From: JAWLAT01 sp041395325 | GTDB lineage: Bacteria; Pseudomonadota; Gammaproteobacteria; Xanthomonadales; SZUA-5 | Direction: 5' to 3' | Length of the DNA: 64,000 nucleotides | Assembly (NCBI GenBank): GCA_041395325.1 | Contig: JAWLAT010000001.1 | Location: forward strand, 186,001-250,000 | Shown here: piece after piece, positions 46,013 to 55,088 of the stretch | Layout of the letters: the number at the start of each line of letters is the position of its first letter | Numbering within the stretch: the stretch's first letter is position 1 | Notes under the pieces: model-generated | What the model was told of the DNA's origin: nothing | Database searches by the model: none | The model's input: only the letters and a program-made list of their open reading frames with translations | Translations under genes and position numbers: made by a program

Positions 46013-48187
46013 TCAGTCCTCGCGCTCGGCCTGCAGCGGCGTAAAGCGCACCGCGATGCCGCCGCCGGGGGCCAGTCGCAGGCGCAGGCTGTCACCGTGG
46101 TCGACCACCCGTTCCTCGGCGACGAAATCCAGGGGTTGATCACGGTAGTGCGCGCGCTCGCCGTCGCGGTAGATCTGCGCACGGTAGCGCTGCCCCGGCG
46201 CCAGGAAGGCCAGCGATTGCCGCAAATCGCGGCCGTGCTCATCGGTGATCGCACCGAGGTACCAATCCTCCGAGTGGCGGTCCTGGCGAGCCATCACGAC
46301 GAAATCGCCGACTTCGCCGGCCAGGACCCGAGTCTGTGCCCAGTCGACCGCCACATCCTTGATGAACTGGAAGGCCTGCGGCTGGGCGAGATAGTGCTCG
46401 GGCAGGTCGGCGGCCATCTGGATGGGGCTGTAGATCACCACATACAGCGCCAGTTGCCGGGCCAGCGTGCTGAGGATGGGCTGGCCACGACCCTGCAGAC
46501 TGACGATGCCCGGCGTGTAGTCCATCGGCCCGGACAGCATCCGGGTGAAGACCAGCTCCACCTCATGTTCGGGCGTGTTGGGCGGATTGCCCCAGGCGCC
46601 GTACTCCATGCCGCGAGCGCCTTCGCGCGAGACCCAGTTGGGCCAGCTGCGGCGCAGGCCGGTGTCCTTGATCGGCTCGTGCGGATTGATCGCAATCTGC
46701 TGCGCGGCGGCGCGGCGCACCACCTCCAGATGGTGGCGGCTCATCCACTGACCATCGTGCCACTCACGCAGCACCGGGCCGCCACGGCGATCCTGGCGTT
46801 CGATCTGGCCGGCGTCGCAAACGTAGCCGCTCTTGATGACGTCCACGCCATGGTTGCGGTACAGGCGCAGGGCGGCGTCCAGTTGCCGCTCGTAGTGGCT
46901 CACCGCGCAACCGGTTTCGTGATGGCCGATCAGGTGCACGCCGCGTTCGCGGGCATGTGCCGTCACCTGCTCGAAGTCGAAATCATCGGTGGCGTGGGTG
47001 AAGTCGAAATCCCAGCCGTTGCCGAACCACTGACCGTCCCAGCCGCGATTCCAGCCTTCGATCAACACCCCGCGGAAACCATGCTCGGCGGCGAAATCGA
47101 TGTACCGCAGCGCGTTCTGCGTGGTGGCGCCATGTCTGGGACCGCTGGCCCAGCTGCTGCGATCCAGGTGCAGTTCCCACCAGATGCCGACGTATTTGGC
47201 CGGCTGAAACCAGCTGACGTCATCGAGCTGGCTGGGCTCGTTGAGATTCAGCACCAGATCGGATTCGTACATCGCCGCGGCGCTGTCGGTGATCACCAGG
47301 GTTCGCCAGGGCGTGTGGAAGGGCAGCCCACGCCGCACCTTCCAGCCCTCGGCAGCCGGGGCCAGCTGCGCGCGCAGGCGCTGACCCTCGCTGCGCCGCA
47401 GCCACATCCCGCTGTAGTCGACCAGCGCGGCCTCGTGCAGCGCCACGTGCAAGCCATCGGCGCTGCGCAGCGTCAGTGGCGTGTGGGCCTGACCGACTTC
47501 TGCCAAGGGCGTGCGCTGATAGAGATACTCGTAGCGATTCCACTCGCCGGCCGGTATCCACCAGGCGGTCATGGGCGGCGCGATGGCGAACTCGGTCAGC
47601 TCGTCCTCGATGATCAGCTCGCCCGCGCCAGCGCCGGCGCTGAGCGGAAATTCGTAGCGAAAGCCCACGCCATCGTCGAAGACCCGGAAGACCACGGAAA
47701 AGTGGCGCTTGGCGCCGACACCTTCGGCGAACTCGGCGCGCAGCTCGCGGTGATGGTCGCGCGACCAGCGGCGCTCGCCCCAGGCCTGCTCCCAGCGCTG
47801 GTCGACGCTGCTGGTCGACTGGCTGACCAGGCTCAGATTGCGCTCCAGCTTCTCCGCCCCGCGCAGCGCCACGCCCAGCCGCGAGTCGTCGACGATGCGC
47901 TCGCCAAAGCGCTCAATGCGATAGCTCAACCGGCCCTCGTGCAGATCCAGCGCCACCGCCAGCACCTCGCCGGGCGAACTGACCGTGGCCACGGTGTCGG
48001 CCCTGGCGGTCGATAGGGACAGCGTTGCAACACCAAGGACACCAAGGACACCAAGGACACGAAGGACAGCAAGAGCGGAGCAGGGATTGGTCGGCGACTG
48101 GGTTTGCCGTCGGTGTGCAACGTCCGTAGCCGTTTCTTGAACCGATGGCTCAAGGGTCGTCTTCGCTCGGTTCTGCATCATCTTCAT
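46013..48187 (-). CDS. Glycoside hydrolase family 97 (alpha-glucosidase-like)
   Basis: 724 residues from ATG 48187. GH97 enzymes release glucose or galactose from alpha-linked oligosaccharides and need Ca2+. Family features: WWIPAGEWNRYEYLYQ region, AEHGFRGVLIEGWNRGWDG, YHETG-like GHHETGCAVSHYE, VDVIKSGYVCDAGQI and RRSWPNWVSREGARGMEYG. Signal peptide core is ALAVLRVLGVLGVLGVATLS, whose bases are a CACNAAGGA-type repeat read on the minus strand; the Shine-Dalgarno region (GGAAGG) comes from the opposite repeat arm. The n-region before the core is unusually long, about 36 residues. Part of the alpha-glucan cluster. Confidence 0.88.
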   Translation of the reverse strand: MKMMQNRAKTTLEPSVQETATDVAHRRQTQSPTNPCSALAVLRVLGVLGVLGVATLSLSTARADTVATVSSPGEVLAVALDLHEGRLSYRIERFGERIVDDSRLGVALRGAEKLERNLSLVSQSTSSVDQRWEQAWGERRWSRDHHRELRAEFAEGVGAKRHFSVVFRVFDDGVGFRYEFPLSAGAGAGELIIEDELTEFAIAPPMTAWWIPAGEWNRYEYLYQRTPLAEVGQAHTPLTLRSADGLHVALHEAALVDYSGMWLRRSEGQRLRAQLAPAAEGWKVRRGLPFHTPWRTLVITDSAAAMYESDLVLNLNEPSQLDDVSWFQPAKYVGIWWELHLDRSSWASGPRHGATTQNALRYIDFAAEHGFRGVLIEGWNRGWDGQWFGNGWDFDFTHATDDFDFEQVTAHARERGVHLIGHHETGCAVSHYERQLDAALRLYRNHGVDVIKSGYVCDAGQIERQDRRGGPVLREWHDGQWMSRHHLEVVRRAAAQQIAINPHEPIKDTGLRRSWPNWVSREGARGMEYGAWGNPPNTPEHEVELVFTRMLSGPMDYTPGIVSLQGRGQPILSTLARQLALYVVIYSPIQMAADLPEHYLAQPQAFQFIKDVAVDWAQTRVLAGEVGDFVVMARQDRHSEDWYLGAITDEHGRDLRQSLAFLAPGQRYRAQIYRDGERAHYRDQPLDFVAEERVVDHGDSLRLRLAPGGGIAVRFTPLQAERED

Positions 48188-48234
48188 CGTCGCCTTCCTT
48201 CGTGTCCTTCGTGTCCTTCGTGCTGAAAGCACTT
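48027..48234. repeat. Inverted CACNAAGGA repeat pair at the GH97 5' end
   Basis: Arm one 48027-48067 (AACACCAAGGACACCAAGGA and on) and arm two 48193-48234 (CCTTCGTGTCCTTCGTGTCC then GTGCTGAAAGCACTT) are oppositely oriented, about 125 bases apart. The outer flank GTGCTGAAAGCACTT resembles GTGTTGAAGGCACTT at the 36-kb copy (36486-36500), so both belong to one family. The arms overlap the GH97 translation start region. Confidence 0.8.
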
Positions 48235-48257
48235 GCTCGAACCGGCTTGACCAACCT

Positions 48258-49790
48258 TCATGCGTCCGACCGGCAATGCTGCGCGATGTACTCGGCGTGC
48301 TCGGGCATCACCTCGGCCGAGCGTTCGAGGACGCCCTGGACGCCGGCCAGCAGGGCGTCGATCTCGGTTTCGTCCAATGCTTCGACCATCGGGTGCCAGC
48401 TTTCGGGCAGCAGTCCCTGACCGACCATCACCTGCAGCCAGCTGGGTTCGGTGAACAGCTCTTCCTGCTCACGGAACAACCGTCCGCTGGACCGGAACAG
48501 CGCCAGCTTGTGGGCCAGTGCGTCGGGCAGTTCGACTCGCCGCATCTGCGCCCAGAACGGTTCGCTGCGGGCATTGAGCAGGTAGTGCAAGATCAGGAAA
48601 TCGCGCGAACGGACAAATTCGAATTGCGTCTGGCGGTTGTATTGCTCAATCGCCGCCGGGGCGAAACGGCGGTCCGGGAAGTGCTCGACCAGCTTGGAGA
48701 TGGCCGACTGGATGAAGTGGATGCTGGTTGATTCCAGAGGCTCCAGGAAGCCGCTGGACAGGCCGATGGCGACGCAATTGCGGTGCCAGAAGCGGCGCCG
48801 CATGCCGGTGGTGAAGCGCAAGGGGCGCGGGTCCGCCAACGGCTTGCCGTCGAGATGGGCCAGCAGTGTCTGCGCCGCCTGTTCGTCGCTCAGGTAGCGG
48901 CTGCTGTAGACATAGCCGTTGCCGATGCGGTGCTGCAGTGGGATGCGCCATTGCCAGCCCGCCTCGCGGGCGGTGGCGCGCGTGTAGGGCAGCAGGGGGG
49001 CTACCGACTCACACGGCACGGCCAGCGCGCGGTCGCAGGGCAACCAGTGTGACCAGTCGTCGTAGCCGGTCTGCAGCGCCTGTTCGATCAACAGGCCGCG
49101 AAAACCGGAGCAGTCGACGAACAGCTCGCCATCGACCCGCTGGCCGCTCTCCAGCTGCACCGACTCGATGTAGCCATCCTCGCCGCGCAGTTGCACATCG
49201 ACCACCCGTCCCTCGATGCGCTCCACGCCCAGCTGCTCGCTGTATTCACGCAGATAGGCGGCGTAGAGACTGGCGTCGAAATGGAAGGCGTAGAAGATGT
49301 TCGACAGCGGCGAGTTCTGCACATTGGCCGAGCGCATGAAGCGCTGCCGGCGCGCCGCCACGGTGTTGAAGGTGTAGCTGCCCAGATCCTGCGCCTTGCC
49401 CCGTCGTCGCTGTCGTACCCAGTAGTGGTGAAAGGCCACCAGCCCCAGGTCACGTCCGCCTACCGGGCCAAAGGCGTGCAGATAGCGCTCGCCCGGCTGG
49501 GTCCAGTCGACGAACTCGATACCCAGCTTGAACGTGCCCTGGGTTCGCGCGAGGAAGGCGTTCTCGTCGATGCCCAGCGTGTGATTGAACAGGCGGATCT
49601 GCGGAATCGTCGCCTCGCCCACCCCGACGATGCCGATGGCCTCGGATTCGACCAGCCGAATCCGCAGCCGCCGCCCGAACAATCGCGCCAGCGTCGCGGC
49701 CGTCATCCAGCCCGCCGTCCCGCCACCGACGATGGTGACGCTGGTCAGGGCGTGGGGGTTCTGCGAGGCGGTGTCGGAAGCGAGGGACAT
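48258..49790 (-). CDS. Tryptophan halogenase-family FAD-dependent enzyme
   Basis: 510 residues. FAD motif IVGGGTAGWMTAATLAR, the VGVGEATIP segment, the catalytic-type lysine in GTFKLGIEF (about residue 88, matching the PrnA Lys), the halogenase motif WQWRIP, DCSGFRGLLIEQ and GFLEPLESTSIHF with the conserved Glu-Ser. All landmarks of FAD-dependent halogenases are present. Relatives in this lineage often sit beside glycan-uptake genes; their substrate is not known. Sits between the GH97 and pullulanase genes on the same strand. Confidence 0.88.
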   Translation of the reverse strand: MSLASDTASQNPHALTSVTIVGGGTAGWMTAATLARLFGRRLRIRLVESEAIGIVGVGEATIPQIRLFNHTLGIDENAFLARTQGTFKLGIEFVDWTQPGERYLHAFGPVGGRDLGLVAFHHYWVRQRRRGKAQDLGSYTFNTVAARRQRFMRSANVQNSPLSNIFYAFHFDASLYAAYLREYSEQLGVERIEGRVVDVQLRGEDGYIESVQLESGQRVDGELFVDCSGFRGLLIEQALQTGYDDWSHWLPCDRALAVPCESVAPLLPYTRATAREAGWQWRIPLQHRIGNGYVYSSRYLSDEQAAQTLLAHLDGKPLADPRPLRFTTGMRRRFWHRNCVAIGLSSGFLEPLESTSIHFIQSAISKLVEHFPDRRFAPAAIEQYNRQTQFEFVRSRDFLILHYLLNARSEPFWAQMRRVELPDALAHKLALFRSSGRLFREQEELFTEPSWLQVMVGQGLLPESWHPMVEALDETEIDALLAGVQGVLERSAEVMPEHAEYIAQHCRSDA

Positions 49791-49816
49791 CAGTCGTCAT
49801 TCCAGTTGGATGGGGA

Positions 49817-50026
49817 AGGGCGCAGGGCATGGGGCCCAGGGCCCAGTAGAGGCGCGATGCGTCCGTTGCCGTTCGGGCCAGCAAGTGGACAGCCGTGATC
49901 CAGTTTCAGGGCGAGCCGCCCAGTGTCGGAGGCTACCCGGTCAGCGATGGAGCGAGAGCGGCGAACTGACCTGCAGGTGGGGGGCTTGCCCCCTACTGGG
50001 CCCTGGGCCCTGAGCCCTGGGCCCTC
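49817..50026. repeat. Inverted pair of GGGCCC arrays between pullulanase and halogenase genes
   Basis: GGGCCCAGGGCCCAGTAG (49833-49850) and its exact reverse complement (49993-50010) form an 18-bp perfect inverted repeat; similarity continues to about 33 bp. The match includes the non-palindromic CTACT flank, so this is a real duplication, not only a simple-sequence effect. The 142 bases between show no gene. Confidence 0.8.
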
Positions 50027-50066
50027 GCACCAGCTCTCGACGTGTTGCCGAATCATGGCTACCCCG

Positions 50067-52817
50067 CTACTCCCGCACCCACACCACCGCCGTTCGCGCC
50101 GGCACCTCGAAGCGGCCTGATTCCCGGTCGTAGCGGGCCAGTTCGACGGGGCGGCGGTCGGCGGCGTCGGCAGCGCGGTGAACCGGATGCAGGACCCAGT
50201 CCTGCCCGGCCTGCTCGGGCAGCGTCAGCGCGATCGGGTGCAGGTCCACGTTGATCAGATACAACAGCTCCGCATAGCCGGCATCGGGATGGTCCTCGCC
50301 GTCCAGCAGTCCGGCCAACAGCGTAGGGATCTGCGTCGCGCCGCTGTTGGGGAAGCGCAAGCGGGCGCGGATCTGCTCAGCGCTGCGCAGGCGAAACAAT
50401 CCGCTGCTGGCGCGGATGCGCAACAGATCGCGGAAGGCCGCCGCGGTCCAGGCGATCGTCGCCGGGTCGGGGGCGATGGACGGATCGGACAGCCGGGCCT
50501 GCATCCACGGCCAGCTGGCGGCGTTGTCGCGTGCCGGCGGCAGTCCAACCCCGAAGTGGTTGTTCTGCAACGACCAGTCCAGCCGATTGAACCAGTCGCC
50601 GGAGTCGTAGCTGTTGCGATCCAGCGACTTGCTGCGCAGCGTGTCGATGCCGGCGTGAAAATAGGCGATGCCCTGACTGAAGGCGTTGATCGCCATCGCC
50701 AGCACCTGGACCCGTGCGCGCTCGGCGGCGGGGGTGTCGATCGGCAACTTCATCACGTTGCTGTCGAACAGCGTCTGGTTGTCGTGGTTCTCGACGTAGT
50801 TGACCACTTCGCCAGGCTGGCTGACGTAGCCGGCCGGTTGACCGACGTAGTCGATCTGCTCGGCGCGCACCGAATGCCCGTGGCGGTCGGTCAGGACGAA
50901 GTCGCGCAGCGAGCCAGCCAGTCCGACGCGAATCAGATCGGCCGCGGCCAGCAGCTGGTCCAGGCTGTGTTCGGTGCTGCCGTTCGGCGCGTAGTGCAGT
51001 CCGTTGACATAACCCTGCCCGGCCACCAGCGCGAGGCCCTCGTCGCAGCAGCCGCCGCCGCGAACGGCGTCGCGGGCACGATCGGAAAAGGTGGCGATGC
51101 CGCTGCCGTTCAGCGACAGCTGCGAGGCCTGAACGAAGCGTGCGCCGTTGGCGACCTCGCCGAAATTCCAGCCCTCACCCAGCAGCTCCACGTGGCGACC
51201 GCTGGCCTCGTCCACCGCCTGCTGCAGCCGCAACATGGCCGCACGCGGCTGGTGTCCCATCAGATCGAAGCGAAAGGAATCGATGCGGTAGTCACGGGCC
51301 CAGACCACCGCCGAGTCGATCATCAGCCGCGCCATCATTCGCTGCTCGGTGGCGGTGTTGTCGCAGCAGGTCGAGCGTTCGACCTGACCGTCCCGGTCGA
51401 GGCGCTGGTAGTAGCCGGGGACGATGCGATCAAGCACCGAGTGAAGCTGCTGGCCGGACGCGCTGGTGTGGTTGTAGACCACGTCCATCCCCACCCGCAG
51501 CCCGGCCTCATGCAGCGCCAGGACCATCTGGCGGAACTCCCGCACGCGCACGTGGCCGTCGTTGGCGTCGCTGGCATAACTGCCTTCGGGCGCGGTGTAG
51601 TGCCAGGGGTCGTAGCCCCAGTTGTAGCAATCGTCGGACTTGCCGGCCTCGATCAGGGCTTGCTGCGCCTGTCCGTCCGGCGCGCCGCTGGGCTGCGGGG
51701 TGCGGCAATCACGCTCGGGTACGGTGGCGAAGTCGAACACAGGCAGCAGATGCACATCGGTCAGTCCGGCCTCTGCCAGGGCCCGCAGGTGGCGCATGCC
51801 GTGGCTGTCGGGATGGCTGAAGGCCCGGTACTTGCCGCGATCGGCGCTTGGCACACTGTCGTCACCGACCGAGAAGTCGCGCAGGTGCAACTCGTAGATC
51901 ACCATGTCGGTGGCGGCGGGGAGCGAACGACGCCCCCGCTTGTGCGTCCAGCCCGGCGGCTGGGTGGCCGGATCGTCCAGATCAATGACCAGGCTGCGGG
52001 CCGAATCGGCCGACAGGGACAGGCTGTAGGGATCGGTGACTCGATTGCGCACCAATCCCGTGGCGGGTGCGAACACATCGACCAGCCAGCGATAGGACTG
52101 CCCGCGCAGATCCTGCGGCAGTGCTGTGCGCCAGACGCCGCTGTCGGCGTCGAACTGGGCGGCCAGGACTGCGTGGGCATCGTCGTCGGGACCGGCGTAC
52201 AGACACAGGCTCACCGATTGCGCCGTCGGCGCCCACAGGCCGAAGGCGGTCTGCTTGCGGTCGAAACGCGCGCCCAGCGGCGCTACTTCGGCGGCATCGG
52301 CATAGTGGGCATCCAGCGCTGCGGCCAACTGCACGCCGGTCGCGGTGAGCGCTCGGCCCTGCGCATCCTCGGCCACCAGCCAGAGCTGGCCGCGCCACAG
52401 GGCGGGCAGGCGAGCGCGATCGGCCTCTGCGACCTGCAGCGTCGGTCCCGCACCGCGCCAGGCGTGGGCGGCTTCCGTGGCGGCCGGCAGCGGCAGCGTC
52501 GTGGCCTGCAGTTCGACTCGATCGTCGCTGCCCACGATTGGTTGGCCGGCCTGAAAATGCAGCTTGGCCATGGCCGAATGGTGCAGCACGAAGCGATGGC
52601 CACTGGCACCCGGCCAGCGCAGCGTGTTCGCGTCGAGAAAAGCCGCGGTGCGGGTGGGCAGGGTCTGGGCCGCAGGGCTCAGCAGCCGCGCGAGATCCGG
52701 CATGTCACAGTCGGCCAGTGTCGCTGCGGCCCGAGCCTGCGCGCCGATGCCGAGCAGGCCCAGTGTCAACAACGCGCCAGCGAGCCAGTCCTTTCGTCTG
52801 CCGTCCACGGCTGCCAC
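50067..52817 (-). CDS. Pullulanase-type GH13 alpha-1,6-glucosidase
   Basis: 916 residues, exported (signal WLAGALLTLGLLGIGAQARA). N-terminal starch-binding/E-set domains, a CBM48-like domain (FGLWAPTAQSVSLCLY), then the GH13 barrel with GMDVVYNHTSASG, nucleophile Asp in DSFRFDLMGHQPR, acid Glu in ELLGEGWNFGE and NYVENHDNQTLFD. YNWGYDPWHYTAPEGSY is the type I pullulanase signature. It cuts alpha-1,6 branches of pullulan, starch or limit dextrins, feeding GH97. Confidence 0.95.
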   Translation of the reverse strand: MAAVDGRRKDWLAGALLTLGLLGIGAQARAAATLADCDMPDLARLLSPAAQTLPTRTAAFLDANTLRWPGASGHRFVLHHSAMAKLHFQAGQPIVGSDDRVELQATTLPLPAATEAAHAWRGAGPTLQVAEADRARLPALWRGQLWLVAEDAQGRALTATGVQLAAALDAHYADAAEVAPLGARFDRKQTAFGLWAPTAQSVSLCLYAGPDDDAHAVLAAQFDADSGVWRTALPQDLRGQSYRWLVDVFAPATGLVRNRVTDPYSLSLSADSARSLVIDLDDPATQPPGWTHKRGRRSLPAATDMVIYELHLRDFSVGDDSVPSADRGKYRAFSHPDSHGMRHLRALAEAGLTDVHLLPVFDFATVPERDCRTPQPSGAPDGQAQQALIEAGKSDDCYNWGYDPWHYTAPEGSYASDANDGHVRVREFRQMVLALHEAGLRVGMDVVYNHTSASGQQLHSVLDRIVPGYYQRLDRDGQVERSTCCDNTATEQRMMARLMIDSAVVWARDYRIDSFRFDLMGHQPRAAMLRLQQAVDEASGRHVELLGEGWNFGEVANGARFVQASQLSLNGSGIATFSDRARDAVRGGGCCDEGLALVAGQGYVNGLHYAPNGSTEHSLDQLLAAADLIRVGLAGSLRDFVLTDRHGHSVRAEQIDYVGQPAGYVSQPGEVVNYVENHDNQTLFDSNVMKLPIDTPAAERARVQVLAMAINAFSQGIAYFHAGIDTLRSKSLDRNSYDSGDWFNRLDWSLQNNHFGVGLPPARDNAASWPWMQARLSDPSIAPDPATIAWTAAAFRDLLRIRASSGLFRLRSAEQIRARLRFPNSGATQIPTLLAGLLDGEDHPDAGYAELLYLINVDLHPIALTLPEQAGQDWVLHPVHRAADAADRRPVELARYDRESGRFEVPARTAVVWVRE

Positions 52818-52999
52818 GACACCCTCCCCGGTGACCTGTGGGCAGGGAATCTAACCGCTGCGGCGGTCATTGGCGGGTGCGCTTGGATGAATACGATTGC
52901 AGCGCCGTGGCCGGCCCAGCACCTGCGCAAGAGCCCGAGCAACAGCGCTTCAGGCCACCAGTGGACGGCCAAAAGGCAAGGAAAATCAAGGGTTTGAAA

Positions 53000-53075
53000 T
53001 GGTGGCCGGGGACGGAATCGAACCGCCGACACGGGGATTTTCAATCCCCTGCTCTACCAACTGAGCTACCCGGCC
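53000..53075 (-). tRNA. tRNA-Phe (GAA)
   Basis: 76 bases with encoded CCA. On the minus strand: acceptor GGCCGGG/CCCGGCC, D-arm AGCTCAGTTGGTAGAGC, anticodon stem-loop GGGGATTGAAAATCCCC with anticodon GAA, and T-loop GGTTCGATTCC. All three stems pair. Confidence 0.97.
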
Positions 53076-53116
53076 GGAAGGGGCTTGCGCTGCCGGAGCC
53101 GGCGACGCGAAGCCGC

Positions 53117-53147
53117 GTATTAGACCCAGATGGGGCGTGGGCGTCAA
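53117..53147 (-). promoter_or_regulatory. Probable tRNA-Phe promoter
   Basis: On the minus strand TTGACG (53147-53142) and TCTAAT/TAATAC (53124-53117) with 17-19 bases between, 40-70 bases upstream of the tRNA. Good consensus match; the exact -10 register is uncertain. Confidence 0.45.
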
Positions 53148-53304
53148 GCCGTGTTGGTCAGACACAGAGTTCCGGGGAGATGAGTGCAGCGCCGCAAGCC
53201 TGAGCCGGCCATGGTTCCCCGGCTCGCGAAGCTTGACTGAACCAGTCCACACGCGATCTGCCACCCCGACCAGCAGCGCCTGACGTGCTCGCTAGTGGCG
53301 TGCC

Positions 53305-54363
53305 TCAGCCCTCCTCATCCTTCCCGATCTGATACTTGCGCAGATAGCCGCGCAACTGGTGATAAGTGAGTCCGAGCTTCTCGGCGGCCTTGCGCTGGTT
53401 GTGGCGGCAGGCCTCCAGAGCGGATTCGATCGCGGCGATCTCGATCTGGCGGACGCGATCGGTCAGCGGCAGGCTGTCGTCGGTGGCGATGGTCATGACC
53501 GGATCGGCCGATTCACTGCGCCTGATCGGGCTGCTGCCCGCCGCCGGGACAGGCACGGCGCCAGGCCGGAAGGGTGAGGCGAAGGGATCCAGACTGATCT
53601 CGCACACGGCCTTGTCCGGGTCCGGGTTGCGATACACCGCGCGCTCGACAACATTCTTCAGCTCGCGCACGTTGCCTGGCCAGGGGTGCGTCTGTAGTTG
53701 CTCCAGCGCTGCGGAACTGAAGCCGGCAAAGCAATCGTGACCCAGTTCGGCCGCCATGCGGGTGGCGAAATGCTCGGCCAGCAGCTGGATGTCTTCCTGG
53801 CGCGCGCGCAGCGGCGGCAGTGTGACCACATCGAAGGCCAGACGATCGAGCAAGTCCTCGCGAAAGCGACCATTCTGAGCCAGTGCGGGGAGGTCGACGT
53901 TGGCTGCGGCAATCAGTCGGCTGTCGACTCGGACGGTCTCGCGACCGCCGACCCGTTCAAACTCCCCGTACTCGATGACCCGCAGGATCTTTTCCTGCAC
54001 CCGCAGCGAACTGCTGGCCAGCTCATCGAGGAACAGGCTGCCTTCATGCGACAGTTCGAAGCGGCCGATGTGGCGCCGGTTGGCGCCGGTGAAGGCGCCC
54101 GCCTCGTGCCCGAAGAGCTCGGTTTCCAGCAACGTCTCAGCGAGCGCCGCGCAGTTGAGCTTGACCAGCGGACGATCCCAGCGCGGCGACAGATAGTGCA
54201 GACGGGCAGCGATCAGCTCCTTGCCGGTGCCGCGCTCGCCGATCACCAGCGCCGGTCGGTTCAGCGCGGCCAGGCGGGAGACCTGATCCAGGACCTCGGT
54301 AAAACAGGGCGATTCGCCGATCAGGCCATAGCCTTCAGCCGACCGGGACGTGCGTTCGCTCAT
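53305..54363 (-). CDS. PspF-like sigma-54 activator
   Basis: 352 residues with no N-terminal receiver: an AAA+ domain with Walker A VIGERGTGKE, the sigma-54 contact loop EAGAFTGANRR, Walker B GSLFLDELA, GNVRELKNVVERAVYR, and a C-terminal Fis-type helix-turn-helix (NQRKAAEKLGLTYHQLRGYLRKYQI). This is the layout of PspF, which drives the phage-shock operon. No pspA lies next to it in the window, so the regulon is not shown. Divergent or upstream targets could be elsewhere. Confidence 0.88.
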   Translation of the reverse strand: MSERTSRSAEGYGLIGESPCFTEVLDQVSRLAALNRPALVIGERGTGKELIAARLHYLSPRWDRPLVKLNCAALAETLLETELFGHEAGAFTGANRRHIGRFELSHEGSLFLDELASSSLRVQEKILRVIEYGEFERVGGRETVRVDSRLIAAANVDLPALAQNGRFREDLLDRLAFDVVTLPPLRARQEDIQLLAEHFATRMAAELGHDCFAGFSSAALEQLQTHPWPGNVRELKNVVERAVYRNPDPDKAVCEISLDPFASPFRPGAVPVPAAGSSPIRRSESADPVMTIATDDSLPLTDRVRQIEIAAIESALEACRHNQRKAAEKLGLTYHQLRGYLRKYQIGKDEEG

Positions 54364-54461
54364 CGATGGCAGCAGGTGGCGGCGGTCGTCGCCATTGTTT
54401 CACAGAGCATCGTCGCGCCGCGGGACGGATGATGGCACTGGACAGTGGCGGCGCCCTGTGT

Positions 54462-54878
54462 TCAGGCCATCGACTCGCCAGCCACGGCGCGCCGAACCAT
54501 GGCCGGCAGCGGCACCGGCCGGCCGTCTTCGGGCGAGACCCAGACCAGCACGGTCAGTCCGTCGGCGCAGACCTCGCCACTGCGGCGGTCCTCGATGCGA
54601 TGACCGAGCACCAGCGAGGTGTTGCCGGCGCGCACTGCGTGCAGGCGCACCACCACGGTGGCCGGGTGACCGATCGAACGCTTGAAGGAGGTTTCGATAC
54701 GGGCCAGCACCGGTTCTCCGTCCGGACCCCGCCAGGGACCCGGGAGGGTGCCGAACCAGCGTACCCGGGCTTCCTCCAGGAAGGTCAGAAAGCTCGCGTT
54801 GTTGACGTGGTTGTAGGCGTCCAGATCGCGCCAACGCACCTCCACTTCGTGTTCGATCAACAGCGTTCCTTCGCTCAT
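54462..54878 (-). CDS. Acyl-CoA thioesterase, 4HBT/YbgC family
   Basis: 138 residues with a hot-dog fold: EHEVEVRWRDLDAYNHVNNASFLTFLEEARVRWF carries the catalytic Asp in the DLDAYNHVNN motif. The rest (VVVRLHAVRAGNTSLVLGHRIED) is typical. Cleaves acyl-CoA thioesters in the cytosol; the chain preferred is unknown. ATG 54878 matches the family start. Confidence 0.88.
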   Translation of the reverse strand: MSEGTLLIEHEVEVRWRDLDAYNHVNNASFLTFLEEARVRWFGTLPGPWRGPDGEPVLARIETSFKRSIGHPATVVVRLHAVRAGNTSLVLGHRIEDRRSGEVCADGLTVLVWVSPEDGRPVPLPAMVRRAVAGESMA

Positions 54879-55088
54879 CGGGTCTCTCGTGGTGCAGTGT
54901 GGCTGGCCATTGTCCCATCGTCGGCCGGTCTGGCGCGGGTGGATCGGGCCAGCGCGCTCGGCGGTGTCGATCACCGATCGGCGCAGGACCGGCGCGATCA
55001 TGCGGATTCACCATGTGTCACTTCAGTGCCTTCCGAAATGTCGCCGGCTTTGGCATCATCGGGGCAACTCCGCCAGGACGTGCAGAGT

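Noticed and set aside
46097..48016. A 639-codon plus-strand frame opposite GH97
   Set aside because: Shadow; no signal peptide, motif or ribosome-binding site.
50178..52997. A 939-codon plus-strand frame opposite the pullulanase gene
   Set aside because: It is longer than the real gene by codon bias alone; the pullulanase motifs are on the minus strand.
52986..53264. A 92-codon minus-strand frame across the tRNA
   Set aside because: It runs straight through the tRNA-Phe gene and has no family features.
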